Positions 42,029 to 52,715 of a stretch of 64,000 bases of DNA are shown here, piece after piece. Numbering within the stretch: the stretch's first letter is position 1; every line of letters begins with the position of its first letter. The DNA lies in the NCBI RefSeq assembly GCF_000986785.1, contig NZ_LAYY01000010.1, positions 1-64,000 on the forward strand. Direction: 5' to 3'. Made by a program: the position numbers and the translations under genes. The stretch comes from Mesobacillus campisalis (GTDB lineage: Bacteria > Bacillota > Bacilli > Bacillales > Cytobacillaceae). A model generated the notes under the pieces. That model was not told the origin of the DNA and ran no database searches. It saw only the letters and a list, made by a program, of their open reading frames with translations.

Positions 42029-42649
42029 TTATGTCAAACTGTCGCTCTTTGTTGTGAGCTCGAGCTCGTTGGGCGCCTTTGGCACTTCGTGGTGGTGCCG
42101 GCAGCGCGGTTCGTAGGCTTCGGAGGCGCCGACGAGAATGATGGGCTCATCGTAGGCGGCCGGTTTGCCGTTGATGAGCCGCTGGGTGCGGCTTGCTGGT
42201 GATCCGCAGACAGCACACACGGCTTGGAGTTTGGTTACTTGCTCCGCTATTGCCATCAATGCCGGCATTTGGCCGAACGGTTCGCCGCGGAAATCCTGAT
42301 CGAGTCCTGCGAGAATGACGCGATGGCCGCTGTTGGCCAAATGCTGGGCGACCTGGACGATTTCCTCGTCGAAGAACTGGGCTTCATCAATGGCGATGAC
42401 GTCAATATCCGGTGTGACAAGCTGGAAAATGTCAGCCGACCTGGCCACTGGCTTGGCGATGACAGAGGTTCCATTATGGGAGACGACAGCTTCTTCGCTG
42501 TAGCGGTTATCAAGCAACGGTTTAAAAACGGCGACCTTCTGCTTGGCAAACTGCGTCCGCCTCACGCGGCGGATCAACTCCTCGGACTTGCCGGAGAACA
42601 TGCTGCCGCAAATCAATTCAACCCAGCCGCTGTGTTTCATCACATACAT
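42029..42649 (-). CDS. tdk: Thymidine kinase
   Basis: Tdk phosphorylates thymidine in salvage. The 206-aa protein has the P-loop [14 protein letters not shown] (about 14-27), [12 protein letters not shown] (about 85-96) and the zinc-binding Cys pairs [13 protein letters not shown] and CRHHHEVP. Start ATG 42649 (MYVMKHSGW) has AGGAGAGG 5 bases upstream; the longer open frame extends into the rpmE terminator. It lies directly downstream of rpmE. Confidence 0.95.
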   Translation of the reverse strand: MYVMKHSGWVELICGSMFSGKSEELIRRVRRTQFAKQKVAVFKPLLDNRYSEEAVVSHNGTSVIAKPVARSADIFQLVTPDIDVIAIDEAQFFDEEIVQVAQHLANSGHRVILAGLDQDFRGEPFGQMPALMAIAEQVTKLQAVCAVCGSPASRTQRLINGKPAAYDEPIILVGASEAYEPRCRHHHEVPKAPNELELTTKSDSLT

Positions 42650-42735
42650 CAAGGCCTCTCCTTCCTTGCATTTCAATTTCCATAGTATCCCCAAATTACG
42701 ATATGTAGGTCGCATCAGGAGCAAGAGTTTGCGAA

Positions 42736-42770
42736 ATAAAAAACAGGCAAGTAATGGTGCTCTTGCCTGT
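42736..42770 (-). terminator. Terminator of rpmE
   Basis: CAGGCAAG-n10-CTTGCCTG stem-loop followed by TTTTTTATTTC on the minus strand, 11 bases after the rpmE stop. Confidence 0.85.
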
Positions 42771-42780
42771 TTTCTTCTCA

Positions 42781-42993
42781 TTATTGCTGTTGGCTCTTAA
42801 GGCCGTATTTCTTGTTGAAGCGGTCAACACGTCCGCCTGCTTCAGCAAATTTCTGACGTCCAGTATAGAATGGATGGCACTCGGAGCAAGTTTCAACGCG
42901 AAGCTCGTTCTTTACAGAACCAGTTTCGAAAGTGTTTCCGCATGCGCAAGTAACCGTGATAGTCTTGTAATTTGGATGAATTCCTGTCTTCAT
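42781..42993 (-). CDS. rpmE: 50S ribosomal protein L31, zinc-containing type
   Basis: L31 bridges the two ribosomal subunits. The 70-aa protein starts [20 protein letters not shown]. The four Cys ligands of the zinc (C+) type are present as CAC at 16-18 and CSEC at 37-40. C- paralogues replace L31 under zinc starvation in Bacillus; none is in this window. AAGGAGATG precedes the ATG. Confidence 0.97.
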   Translation of the reverse strand: MKTGIHPNYKTITVTCACGNTFETGSVKNELRVETCSECHPFYTGRQKFAEAGGRVDRFNKKYGLKSQQQ

Positions 42994-43090
42994 TCCCTTT
43001 CATCTCCTTTTGCCCTGAATCATATGCGAGACAGAGTTATATTGTACGGGGCCTAAAGACCTCCGCAATCATTAAAAACACACTGGATTT

Positions 43091-43119
43091 ATTATAACAA
43101 GCCTATTTCAAATAATCAA
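43091..43119 (-). promoter_or_regulatory. SigA promoter of rpmE (and tdk)
   Basis: TTGATT (43114-43119) and a perfect TATAAT (43091-43096) on the minus strand are 17 bases apart, in the gap between rho and rpmE. Confidence 0.65.
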
Positions 43120-43142
43120 GATGGTTTTTTTATCCAATCCCA

Positions 43143-44417
<1,275 letters not shown>

Positions 44418-44635
44418 ATCGTCACCACACTTAATAGTATTTCGATTTCCTCCATAAAGACTGTATGAAAAATGTTAGAGTTCTAATGCTATGGATGGAA
44501 AAAGAAGAAAAGAGTTTCCACTGAAGGTTGTTAGAAGGATTGTTTTGAAAGAAAGTTTGAAGTTTTCCTCTAAGAGACTATACCATTTTACCTTTAGTAT
44601 TAAACAGACGCAAATATTATTTAAGGGTAAATAGA
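44418..44635 (-). promoter_or_regulatory. rho leader: G-poor, pyrimidine-rich, with candidate promoter
   Basis: Read on the minus strand, about 44450-44565 is rich in C and U with few G (for example CTTTCTTTCAAAACAATCC and CTCTTTTCTTCTTTTTCC), as in rut sites. A possible SigA promoter lies before it: TTGCGT-N17-TAAAAT, or TTTAAT-N16-TATAGT, near 44580-44620. Autoregulation of rho through its leader is known in Bacillus and other bacteria; this is the likely site. Confidence 0.45.
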
Positions 44636-44662
44636 CTCCCTTTTCCACGGTGGAAAAGGGAG
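44636..44662 (-). terminator. Perfect 13-bp palindrome after glpX, terminator-like
   Basis: CTCCCTTTTCCAC and its exact complement are separated by a single base, 10 bases after the glpX stop. On the minus strand it is followed by TCTATTT rather than a clean T run, so it may be a weak terminator or a processing and stability hairpin. Confidence 0.55.
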
Positions 44663-44672
44663 CATGCCTGGT

Positions 44673-45635
44673 TTACTTGATGACAAGGTTCGGTTTTTTC
44701 TTCAGGCTGTGCTGCCCTTCGACAAACCGGACTGTACCGGACTTCGCACGCATGACGATTGAATGGGTCGTCGCCACATGGCCCTTGAACTGGACGCCCT
44801 TCAGCATTTCGCCGTCGGTAACACCAGTAGCAGCGAAGATGGCATCATCGCCTTTGACGAGATCTTCCATCAGAAGCACTTTGTGGACATCGATGCCCAT
44901 CTGGATGCAGCGCTGCAACTCGGCATCGTTCTGGGGCAAAAGCTTGCCCTGGATTTCGCCGCCAAGGCACTTCAGCGCAACCGCCGAGAGGACGCCTTCC
45001 GGAGCACCGCCTGAACCGAAGAGGATATCGACACCTGTAAAATCAAACGCCGTATTCATGGCCCCGGCCACATCGCCGTCCTCGATCAGCTTGATGCGGG
45101 CGCCTGCTTCGCGGATCTGGGCAATGATATGCTCATGGCGCGGCCTGTTCAATACCGTCGCCACGACATCCTCGATATCCTTGTTCTTGGCCTTGGCGAC
45201 TGCCTTGAGGTTATCAAGAATGGAAGCGTTGATATCGATCATGCCGACCGCCTCAGGTCCGACGGCGATTTTCTCCATGTACATGTCCGGGGCATGAAGC
45301 AGGTTGCCATGGTCGGCCACTGCCAGGACAGCAAGGGCGTTCCAGCCTCCGGAAGCGACGATGTTCGTCCCTTCAACCGGGTCGACCGCTACATCCACGC
45401 GCGGGCCATAGCCTGTGCCCAGCTTTTCGCCGATGTAAAGCATCGGCGCTTCATCCATTTCCCCTTCACCGATGACAACCGTGCCTTTCATTGGAACCGT
45501 GTCAAATACATCCCTCATGGCCTCGGTTGCTGCTCCGTCAGCCTCGTCTTTTTTGCCGCGGCCCATCCAGCGCGCGGAAGCCAGTGCTGCAGCCTCGGTA
45601 ACGCGGACAAGCTCCATTGATAAACTTCTCTCCAT
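44673..45635 (-). CDS. glpX: Fructose-1,6-bisphosphatase, class II
   Basis: This is a GlpX-type metal-dependent FBPase of gluconeogenesis (B. subtilis ywjI). The 320-aa protein has the Li+-sensitive phosphatase metal motifs: GEGEMDEAP (about 56-64) and DPVEGTN (about 85-91), then [10 protein letters not shown] (about 188-197). A start of [10 protein letters not shown] or MELV is possible. It lies between murA2 and rho as in B. subtilis. Confidence 0.93.
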   Translation of the reverse strand: MERSLSMELVRVTEAAALASARWMGRGKKDEADGAATEAMRDVFDTVPMKGTVVIGEGEMDEAPMLYIGEKLGTGYGPRVDVAVDPVEGTNIVASGGWNALAVLAVADHGNLLHAPDMYMEKIAVGPEAVGMIDINASILDNLKAVAKAKNKDIEDVVATVLNRPRHEHIIAQIREAGARIKLIEDGDVAGAMNTAFDFTGVDILFGSGGAPEGVLSAVALKCLGGEIQGKLLPQNDAELQRCIQMGIDVHKVLLMEDLVKGDDAIFAATGVTDGEMLKGVQFKGHVATTHSIVMRAKSGTVRFVEGQHSLKKKPNLVIK

Positions 45636-45674
45636 CGGTTTTCTCCCCTTGTCTCTTTTTAGTCTGTCATCTTT

Positions 45675-46961
45675 CTAGGCATTCTTCATTTGTTCAAGCT
45701 CTTCTTGTGACAGCTGCTCGCGCCAGGCCGTTGCACCAAGCCCGTTCAGCTTTTCAACCAAATTGCTGTATCCCCGGTCGATATGCTCCAGGCCGGTGAT
45801 TTCGGTGATTCCTTCGGCCATCAAACCGGCAATCACCAATGCAGCCCCTGCGCGCAGGTCGCTCGCCTTCACCTTTGCTCCCTGCAGCTGGCCGCCGCCG
45901 TTAATGATCGCGGAGCGGCCCTCCACCTTGATGTTGGCGTTCATCCGCCGCAGCTCGTCAATATGCTTGAAGCGCGCACCATAAATGGTATCGGTCACCA
46001 CGCTCGAGCCTTCGGCGCGGGTCAACAGCGCAGTGAACGGCTGCTGGAGGTCCGTGGCAAACCCTGGATACACCAGCGTCTTCACATCGACGGAGGTCAG
46101 GTGTTCAGCGTGTCCGACAAACACCTGGTCATCCTGCGCTTCGACCGGGACGCCCATTTCCTTGAGCTTCGCAATCAGCGACTCAAGATGCTGGGGAATC
46201 ACATTGTCGATGGTGATGCCCTTCCCGGCAGCGGCCGCGAGGATCATGTAAGTTCCCGCTTCAATCCGGTCCGGAATGATGGTATGCCGGCAGCCATGCA
46301 GCTGGTCGACACCGTCAATGCGGATCACATCGGTTCCGGCCCCTTTGATCTTGGCGCCCATATTGGTCAGGAGCGTTGCGACATCAATAATCTCCGGCTC
46401 CTTTGCCGCATTTTCAATGACCGTTCTTCCTTTGGCCCTTACCGCGGCAAGCATAATGTTGATCGTCGCCCCGACAGAGACCACATCCAGGTAGATCCTT
46501 GCCCCGCGCAGCTCATCGGCGCGCAGGTAGATGGCTCCCTGCTCATTGGTGACGCTGGCACCAAGCGCTTCAAAGCCCTTGATATGCTGGTCGATCGGCC
46601 TTGGGCCCAGATAGCAGCCCCCAGGCAGGCCGATAACGGCTTTTTTGAAGCGGCCGAGCATGGCCCCCATCAGGTAGTAGGAGGCTCTCAGTTTTTTCAC
46701 CCTTCCATTTGGAAGAGGCATGGAAATCATGGAAGACGGATCGACCGTCATCTCGTTGTCTGTGAAAGTAGCAGAACCGCCAATTTCCTCTAGCAATGCC
46801 CTCAACATATGAACATCGGAAATGTCTGGCAAACCTTCAATCGTAACAGGTGAATCGGCTAAAATGGTTGCCGGGATCAGCGCCACTGCGCTATTCTTGG
46901 CACCGCTGACTCGAACAGTCCCTTTTAGGGGATATCCGCCTGCAATTTTGAGCTTTTCCAT
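45675..46961 (-). CDS. murA: UDP-N-acetylglucosamine 1-carboxyvinyltransferase (second paralogue)
   Basis: This second MurA enzyme has 428 aa. The catalytic Cys is C116 in [14 protein letters not shown], and [11 protein letters not shown] (21-31) is the substrate-site loop. It differs widely from the copy at 4732 and holds the B. subtilis murAB/murAZ position between fba and glpX. In Bacillus the paralogue at this place is usually the minor form. Start ATG 46961 has AAGGGAG 7 bases upstream. The upstream 46962-47321 gap holds its promoter, a CATGGACC...GGTCCATG hairpin (47201-47225) and the fba terminator; no transaldolase gene is present. Confidence 0.94.
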   Translation of the reverse strand: MEKLKIAGGYPLKGTVRVSGAKNSAVALIPATILADSPVTIEGLPDISDVHMLRALLEEIGGSATFTDNEMTVDPSSMISMPLPNGRVKKLRASYYLMGAMLGRFKKAVIGLPGGCYLGPRPIDQHIKGFEALGASVTNEQGAIYLRADELRGARIYLDVVSVGATINIMLAAVRAKGRTVIENAAKEPEIIDVATLLTNMGAKIKGAGTDVIRIDGVDQLHGCRHTIIPDRIEAGTYMILAAAAGKGITIDNVIPQHLESLIAKLKEMGVPVEAQDDQVFVGHAEHLTSVDVKTLVYPGFATDLQQPFTALLTRAEGSSVVTDTIYGARFKHIDELRRMNANIKVEGRSAIINGGGQLQGAKVKASDLRAGAALVIAGLMAEGITEITGLEHIDRGYSNLVEKLNGLGATAWREQLSQEELEQMKNA

Positions 46962-47150
46962 TTTTGACTCCCTTCTAGACGATGATGTAGATGCTAAACC
47001 TCCTAATAGAAGGCCAAGACAAGGGCTTGTCCCAAACCCTTTTTTATCGTACGGACGGCGAAAACAATCCTTATAGGCAGTATTTACCAACAAATAAACA
47101 AATAATCCAGCAGGATTTCATTCTCTTAGTTTACACGATTTTCCCATTTA

Positions 47151-47179
47151 ATTGTAATGGAACCTGAAAGTTTTCACAA
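47151..47179 (-). promoter_or_regulatory. Candidate SigA promoter of murA2
   Basis: TTGTGA (47174-47179) and TACAAT (47151-47156) on the minus strand are spaced by 17 bases, with 4 of 6 and 5 of 6 consensus matches. The leader is about 185 bases. Confidence 0.5.
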
Positions 47180-47283
47180 TGATGATTACGGCTTCAATAG
47201 CATGGACCCTCCTGTCCGGTCCATGCCATTGTGGCCGCCGCCATCTCCCCGCTGGGTAAGCGCCTTCACATTTTAATGAAGGA

Positions 47284-47306
47284 AAACCGCCTTTTGGAGG
47301 CGGTTT
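47284..47306 (-). terminator. Terminator of fba
   Basis: AAACCGCC-TCCAAAA-GGCGGTTT stem-loop on the minus strand followed by TCCTTC, 15 bases after the fba stop. Confidence 0.75.
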
Positions 47307-47321
47307 GTCCCAGTTTTTACA

Positions 47322-48179
47322 TTACGCTCTTCCAGAAGATCCAAATTCGCGCATTTTGCCTTGTACAGTCGCTTTGATTGCGTCGCGAGCTGGTCCAAGA
47401 TATTTGCGTGGGTCATACTCTTCAGGCTTGGCAGCCAATGTTTCACGGACTGCCTTAGCAGAAGCGATTTGGTTTTCAGTGTTAACGTTGATTTTAGCTG
47501 TTCCAAAAGAGATTGCCTTTTGGATGTCATGTGTCGGGATTCCTGTTCCGCCGTGAAGGACGAGAGGTACACCAGCGACAGTGTTGATTTCTTCCATTTC
47601 CTTGAAGCCAAGGTTTGGTTCGCCTTTGTATGGTCCGTGAACGGAACCAAGTGCTGGAGCCAGGCAGTCGATGCCTGTGCGTTTAACAAGCTCTTCACAT
47701 TCTTTTACATCGGCATAAATAACGCCATCAGCGACGACATCGTCTTCCTGTCCGCCGACTACTCCAAGTTCCGCTTCAACAGAAACGCCCTTGGAATGAG
47801 CGTACTCAACCACTTTGGAAGTAGTTGCGACGTTCTCTTCGAACGGACCGTGGGAAGCATCGATCATAACGGATGTGAATCCGGCATCAATCGCAGCTTT
47901 ACACTTGTCGAAGCTTGAACCGTGGTCAAGGTGAATCGCTACAGGTACAGTCGTTCCGTAGTCTTCCATCAGGCCTTCAACCATTTTGACAACGGTTTTG
48001 AATCCGCCCATATAACGTGCAGCACCCTCGGAAACGCCAAGGATAACCGGAGACTTCTCTTCTTCAGCTGCCTGCAGGATTGCTTGAGTGAACTCAAGGT
48101 TGTTCAAGTTGAACTGACCTACTGCATATCCTTCCGCATTTGCTTTTTTCAGCATTTCTGTCATTGAAACTAATGGCAT
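47322..48179 (-). CDS. fba: Class II fructose-1,6-bisphosphate aldolase
   Basis: This is the zinc-dependent aldolase of glycolysis and gluconeogenesis. The 285-aa protein begins [19 protein letters not shown]. Zinc-site motifs are [20 protein letters not shown] (about 80-99), [20 protein letters not shown] (about 171-190) and [17 protein letters not shown] (about 206-222). Start ATG 48179 has AAGGAGG 8 bases upstream; an upstream in-frame ATG is not conserved. Confidence 0.96.
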   Translation of the reverse strand: MPLVSMTEMLKKANAEGYAVGQFNLNNLEFTQAILQAAEEEKSPVILGVSEGAARYMGGFKTVVKMVEGLMEDYGTTVPVAIHLDHGSSFDKCKAAIDAGFTSVMIDASHGPFEENVATTSKVVEYAHSKGVSVEAELGVVGGQEDDVVADGVIYADVKECEELVKRTGIDCLAPALGSVHGPYKGEPNLGFKEMEEINTVAGVPLVLHGGTGIPTHDIQKAISFGTAKINVNTENQIASAKAVRETLAAKPEEYDPRKYLGPARDAIKATVQGKMREFGSSGRA

Positions 48180-48314
48180 GAACTTTTCCTCCTTCTTAAG
48201 ATCGCCTTCTCGGATTGACCAGACTTCCATTAAAAGGTTTGCCTTCTGCGCTGTTGTTTATGTACCCGATGATGCATTTGTCAAACCGGGGAGATCTTGT
48301 GGAATTCATTAGTT

Positions 48315-48323
48315 ATCATATCA
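48315..48323 (-). promoter_or_regulatory. Candidate extended -10 promoter of fba
   Basis: TGATATGAT on the minus strand is an extended -10 (TGn plus TATGAT) without an obvious -35, about 136 bases before the fba start. The remaining 48180-48495 gap shows only this and the spo0F terminator. Confidence 0.4.
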
Positions 48324-48444
48324 AAAGAAATCGAGAAAAGCCATTGCAGATGCACGTTTTTTGAGGCTGTCATAAAAATGCTATATAGTGAGCGCTGTCA
48401 TTTTGCAGATTATTCTGTTATATTGGATGTCCCGTAAAATAGCA

Positions 48445-48474
48445 AACCCGCTCTCGCAATCTCGTGAACGGGTT
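48445..48474 (-). terminator. Terminator of spo0F
   Basis: AACCCGTTC-n12-GAGCGGGTT stem-loop followed by TGCTATTTTA on the minus strand, 21 bases after the spo0F stop. Confidence 0.7.
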
Positions 48475-48495
48475 CCCTGAAATATGTATATCGAA

Positions 48496-48864
48496 TTACT
48501 TTACAACTTGCAGATACTGTCTTACAGCCGCCCGGATATCATCAATATCGAAAGGCTTGGCGAAATGGGTCAGGGCACCAAGGTTCATGGCTTCCTGGAT
48601 CATGTCGAGTTCACCGTAGGCCGTCATGATAATGACGCGGATATTCGGCTCAATCACCTTCATCCTTTTAAGAATCTCGATTCCGTCCATGCCTGGGATT
48701 TTCATGTCCAGCAGCACAAGGTCCGGTGTATCCTGGTTCACTATTTCCAGAGCCTGGACGCCATTGGCGGCCTGGTAAGTCTGGTAGCCCTCCTTTTGCA
48801 GCACTTCGTTGAGCAAGATGCGAATGCCAAACTGGTCGTCAACAATCAGTATTTTTTCTTTCAT
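48496..48864 (-). CDS. spo0F: Sporulation phosphorelay response regulator Spo0F
   Basis: Spo0F takes phosphate from the sporulation kinases and passes it through Spo0B to Spo0A. This is a single receiver domain of 122 aa without an output domain. Acidic pocket D9-D10 and phospho-acceptor D53 ([13 protein letters not shown]) are present, with switch T81 and K103 in HFAKPFD. The start [10 protein letters not shown] (ATG 48864) matches homologues. A SigH-like promoter is 50-80 bases upstream. Confidence 0.95.
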   Translation of the reverse strand: MKEKILIVDDQFGIRILLNEVLQKEGYQTYQAANGVQALEIVNQDTPDLVLLDMKIPGMDGIEILKRMKVIEPNIRVIIMTAYGELDMIQEAMNLGALTHFAKPFDIDDIRAAVRQYLQVVK

Positions 48865-48912
48865 GCCGCTTTTCCCCACCATTTCAGTTAGTTTATCTTC
48901 TGTCTTCTATAC

Positions 48913-48942
48913 TTCTTCTGCTTCCCCTGTCAGAAATCCTTC
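48913..48942 (-). promoter_or_regulatory. Candidate SigH promoter of spo0F
   Basis: GAAGGATTT (48934-48942) and GCAGAAGAA (48913-48921) on the minus strand are spaced by 12 bases. This fits RNAGGAWWW-N11-12-RNNGAATWW with one mismatch. spo0F of B. subtilis uses SigH. Confidence 0.5.
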
Positions 48943-49026
48943 CTGTTTGGCAAATTTTCCTTCGGGAACCATGATTATTTTACCACAGGGATTCTGGGCA
49001 TTATAATCATGTTTGGAGGCGATTGT

Positions 49027-49548
49027 ATGTTAAAAATGTTCACTACCCAGCTTTCCGGTCTGTTCAAGAGGCTGCAGGAGCAGGAGGAGTTTGCCCTCGA
49101 GGACGGAGCAAGGCTTCTTGCCCAGGCTGCTGCCGGACAGGGCACGATTTATATCTACGGGACGGGCGAGATGGCCGCCGTCCATCTGGAAGCCGTTCAT
49201 GGCGCCGAACCATTGGCCGGTGCGGCCGTATTCGATGCCGAAAAAGTGACATCCGCAGACCGCGTGCTGATGTTCGCCCGCTACTCAAATGACCCTGAGG
49301 CGCTTGCGATTGCGCAAAAACTTGCCGACAGCTTCATCCCGTTTGCCGCTGCATCCACCGTTGTGGGCGGTGACGAGCCCGGACTTGAAGCGCTGGCTGA
49401 TGTCCATGTCGACCTGAAGCTCACGAAGGGAATGCTCCCCGATGAAACCGGCGGACGCTTTGCCCTGCCGACATCCATGGCTGCCTTATTCGTCTATTAT
49501 GGCTTCAAATTTATCATTGATGAAATGCTGGCAGAATATGAAGAATGA
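49027..49548 (+). CDS. ywjG: DUF2529 family protein (YwjG)
   Basis: This is a 173-aa soluble protein of the DUF2529 family, divergent from spo0F as in B. subtilis ywjG. Its layout resembles SIS-type sugar-phosphate folds: GQGTIYIYGTGEMAAVHLEA (about 37-56) and a later acidic strand. The function is unknown. Start ATG 49027 is 7 bases after GGAGG; the ATG at 49009 lacks an RBS. A TATAAT at 49002-49007 may be its -10, giving a very short leader. Confidence 0.8.
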   Translation: MLKMFTTQLSGLFKRLQEQEEFALEDGARLLAQAAAGQGTIYIYGTGEMAAVHLEAVHGAEPLAGAAVFDAEKVTSADRVLMFARYSNDPEALAIAQKLADSFIPFAAASTVVGGDEPGLEALADVHVDLKLTKGMLPDETGGRFALPTSMAALFVYYGFKFIIDEMLAEYEE

Positions 49549-49556
49549 AGTTTTTA

Positions 49557-49585
49557 CCCCTTAAAAGGATTTTTAAGGGGTTTTT
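49557..49585 (+). terminator. Terminator of ywjG
   Basis: CCCCTTAAAA-GGAT-TTTTAAGGGG stem-loop followed by TTTTT on the plus strand, 9 bases after the stop. Confidence 0.85.
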
Positions 49586-49595
49586 ACAGTTGTTT

Positions 49596-49742
49596 TAATA
49601 CCCCTACGGCGAATAAAATTGCGCTTGGCCCCAGGATATTCCCCCTAACGGACGATTTATTCCCCGTAAGCAAGGGTTTATTCCCTCTACGGGGAATATC
49701 CCCCTCCTAAAAAGTTAATTTATTCCCCCTACAGGGAATAAG
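49596..49742. repeat. Intergenic array D: TTATTCCCC/GGGGAATAA palindromic repeats
   Basis: About six units of the array A family (TTATTCCCCCTACAGGGAAT and half sites) lie between the convergent terminators of ywjG and pyrG. The unit near 49722 is nearly identical to the one at 2010, 47 kb away. Confidence 0.7.
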
Positions 49743-49763
49743 TCAGTCCACGTACACCCCTAT

Positions 49764-49795
49764 AAAAAAACCACCCCGGCCAAACCCGGCCGGGG
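49764..49795 (-). terminator. Terminator of pyrG
   Basis: CCCCGGCC-GGGTTT-GGCCGGGG stem-loop followed by TGGTTTTTTTA on the minus strand, 15 bases after the pyrG stop. Confidence 0.85.
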
Positions 49796-49810
49796 CGCTT
49801 TGTACAATTA

Positions 49811-51427
<1,617 letters not shown>

Positions 51428-51500
51428 TTACAACAGTTTGCGCCATTTGACTTCCTTTGTTTCACAAATTAGCACAATTTCTTTTATGCGGGAAATAAAA

Positions 51501-51618
51501 AAGCGAAAGCGCCTTGTTCAGCCCCGACAAGCGCTGGAGGGCCGGCAGGTGAAGTCGTTCTTTGACTACTTCATCGGACGGACCGAAGCGACTCGAGGGG
51601 CTAGGCGATGAAGCTGGG
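51501..51618. repeat. About 117-bp structured repeat, copy 1 (rpoE-pyrG gap)
   Basis: The ends can pair: GCGCCTTGTTCAGCCCC with GGGGCTAGGCG. Inside is a GAAGTCGTTCTTTGACT hairpin and GGAGGGCCGGC. A second copy lies at 60224-60339 with about 90 percent identity; copy 1 has three extra bases (ACT) in the inner hairpin. Confidence 0.75.
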
Positions 51619-51623
51619 AAAAT

Positions 51624-51658
51624 AAAAAAACGCCCCTCATACAACGTATAGGGAGCGT
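51624..51658 (-). terminator. Terminator of rpoE
   Basis: AACGCTCCCTATAC-GTT-GTATGAGGGGCGTT stem-loop followed by TTTTT on the minus strand, about 80 bases after the rpoE stop. Confidence 0.85.
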
Positions 51659-51742
51659 TTCATCATAAATAACGATCTCGTTCCTTTTAAAAGGAGCCCA
51701 AAAATGATTCTACATTCGGGCGTTTCAAAAGTCAAGACTGTT

Positions 51743-52306
51743 TTAACGGTCTTCTTCGTCCAGATCATCTTCCTCAAGTTCTTCGTCCTCAAGCTCATCC
51801 TCTTCAAGTTCAAGCTCGTCTTCCTCGTCTTCGATGAGTTCATCGTCTTCAAAGTCCTCGTCGTCCTCATCAAGGTCGTCATCGAGGTCATCGTCGTCGT
51901 CGAGAAGGTCGTCTTCCTCGACATCATCGAAATCATCGTATTCCAGATCTTCATCTTCGATTTCATCGAAGTCTTCAAGATCCTCCTCAACCGCTTTCTT
52001 CGCCTTTTTCTTGCGCGGCTTGACTGGAGTGATGGTATCTTCCTCGGCCTGGTCAACCGGATACCATACCCGGAGTCCCCAGCGATTGTCACCCAATCCC
52101 AAAAAGCGTCCATCCAAATTTATATCAGTATAAAATTGCACCATTTGTTCCGTAACTTCACCCTCTTCAAGGTCAAGCAGGCTGATGATTTCTGCGACTA
52201 ATTCTTTGAAGGAAAAAGCCTGTTTCTTTTCATTAAGAAGCTGATAGGCTGCTTCGATCCAGGACAATTCCTGTAGCTCTTCCTTTGAGTATTGATTTAA
52301 ACTCAA
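51743..52306 (-). CDS. rpoE: DNA-directed RNA polymerase delta subunit
   Basis: Delta is a Firmicute RNA polymerase subunit that speeds core recycling and helps promoter selectivity. The 187-aa protein has the folded HARE-HTH N-terminal domain (about 1-90, with QFYTDINLDGRFLGLGDNRW) and a disordered acidic tail. The tail begins after the basic KPRKKKAKKAVEEDL segment and is almost only Asp, Glu and Leu. The start is TTG 52306, giving MSLNQYSKEEL as in homologues, eight bases after AAAGGAAG. Confidence 0.95.
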   Translation of the reverse strand: MSLNQYSKEELQELSWIEAAYQLLNEKKQAFSFKELVAEIISLLDLEEGEVTEQMVQFYTDINLDGRFLGLGDNRWGLRVWYPVDQAEEDTITPVKPRKKKAKKAVEEDLEDFDEIEDEDLEYDDFDDVEEDDLLDDDDDLDDDLDEDDEDFEDDELIEDEEDELELEEDELEDEELEEDDLDEEDR

Positions 52307-52423
52307 CACGTGCACTTCCTTTCTATTCAAGCCCAAGGCGGGCCATAAATCCGAATAATGGAAAACCTTCCAAAGACATATTCTTCATTATAAACAATTT
52401 CAATCTGTTTATGCTACCTTATT

Positions 52424-52600
52424 CTATCGCTTTCCGGCTTTTTTTCTCGTTTTTCCCCTGAACAGGGAGACCGCCAGCATGAAGAAGAAAAGCGCCAGCA
52501 AAAAGAAGGAAATCGCACCAAGCTGCAGGATATACAAATAATACATGATGCCAAGTGCAGCGGCCGCCCCGGCTATGGTCAAAAGCAGTCTCAAAACCAT
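52424..52600 (-). CDS. Small two-helix membrane protein, 58 aa
   Basis: ATG 52600 opens a 58-codon frame that reads MVLRLLLTIAGAAAALGIMY, then LYILQLGAISFFLLALFFFM, and ends in a basic tail KTRKKAGKR. It predicts two membrane helices with a positive C-terminus. GGGAAGTG is a modest RBS. A longer frame in another phase (52419-52613) is less protein-like. No function recognised; it lies between icmF and rpoE. Confidence 0.55.
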   Translation of the reverse strand: MVLRLLLTIAGAAAALGIMYYLYILQLGAISFFLLALFFFMLAVSLFRGKTRKKAGKR

Positions 52601-52680
52601 TCACTTCCCACATTTATTCCGTCATAAACCTATTATGTATGATTTTGATTATATCATATTGGATAAAAATACCGTATTTT

Positions 52681-52710
52681 TAAAAAAGCCTGCAGTCCGT
52701 ACTGCAGGCT
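52681..52710 (-). terminator. Terminator of icmF
   Basis: AGCCTGCAGT-ACGG-ACTGCAGGCT stem-loop followed by TTTTTA on the minus strand, 6 bases after the icmF stop. Confidence 0.9.
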
Positions 52711-52715
52711 CTTCC

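Noticed and set aside
41328-42116. Open frames of 60-100 codons on both strands across array C
   Set aside because: Same cause: repeat units without stops in many frames, mutually overlapping and with no RBS or recognisable domain.
51637-52201. Other-frame ORFs over the rpoE acidic tail
   Set aside because: They result from GAA/GAT/GAC repetition in the delta-subunit tail; the reading with the HARE-HTH domain is the gene.
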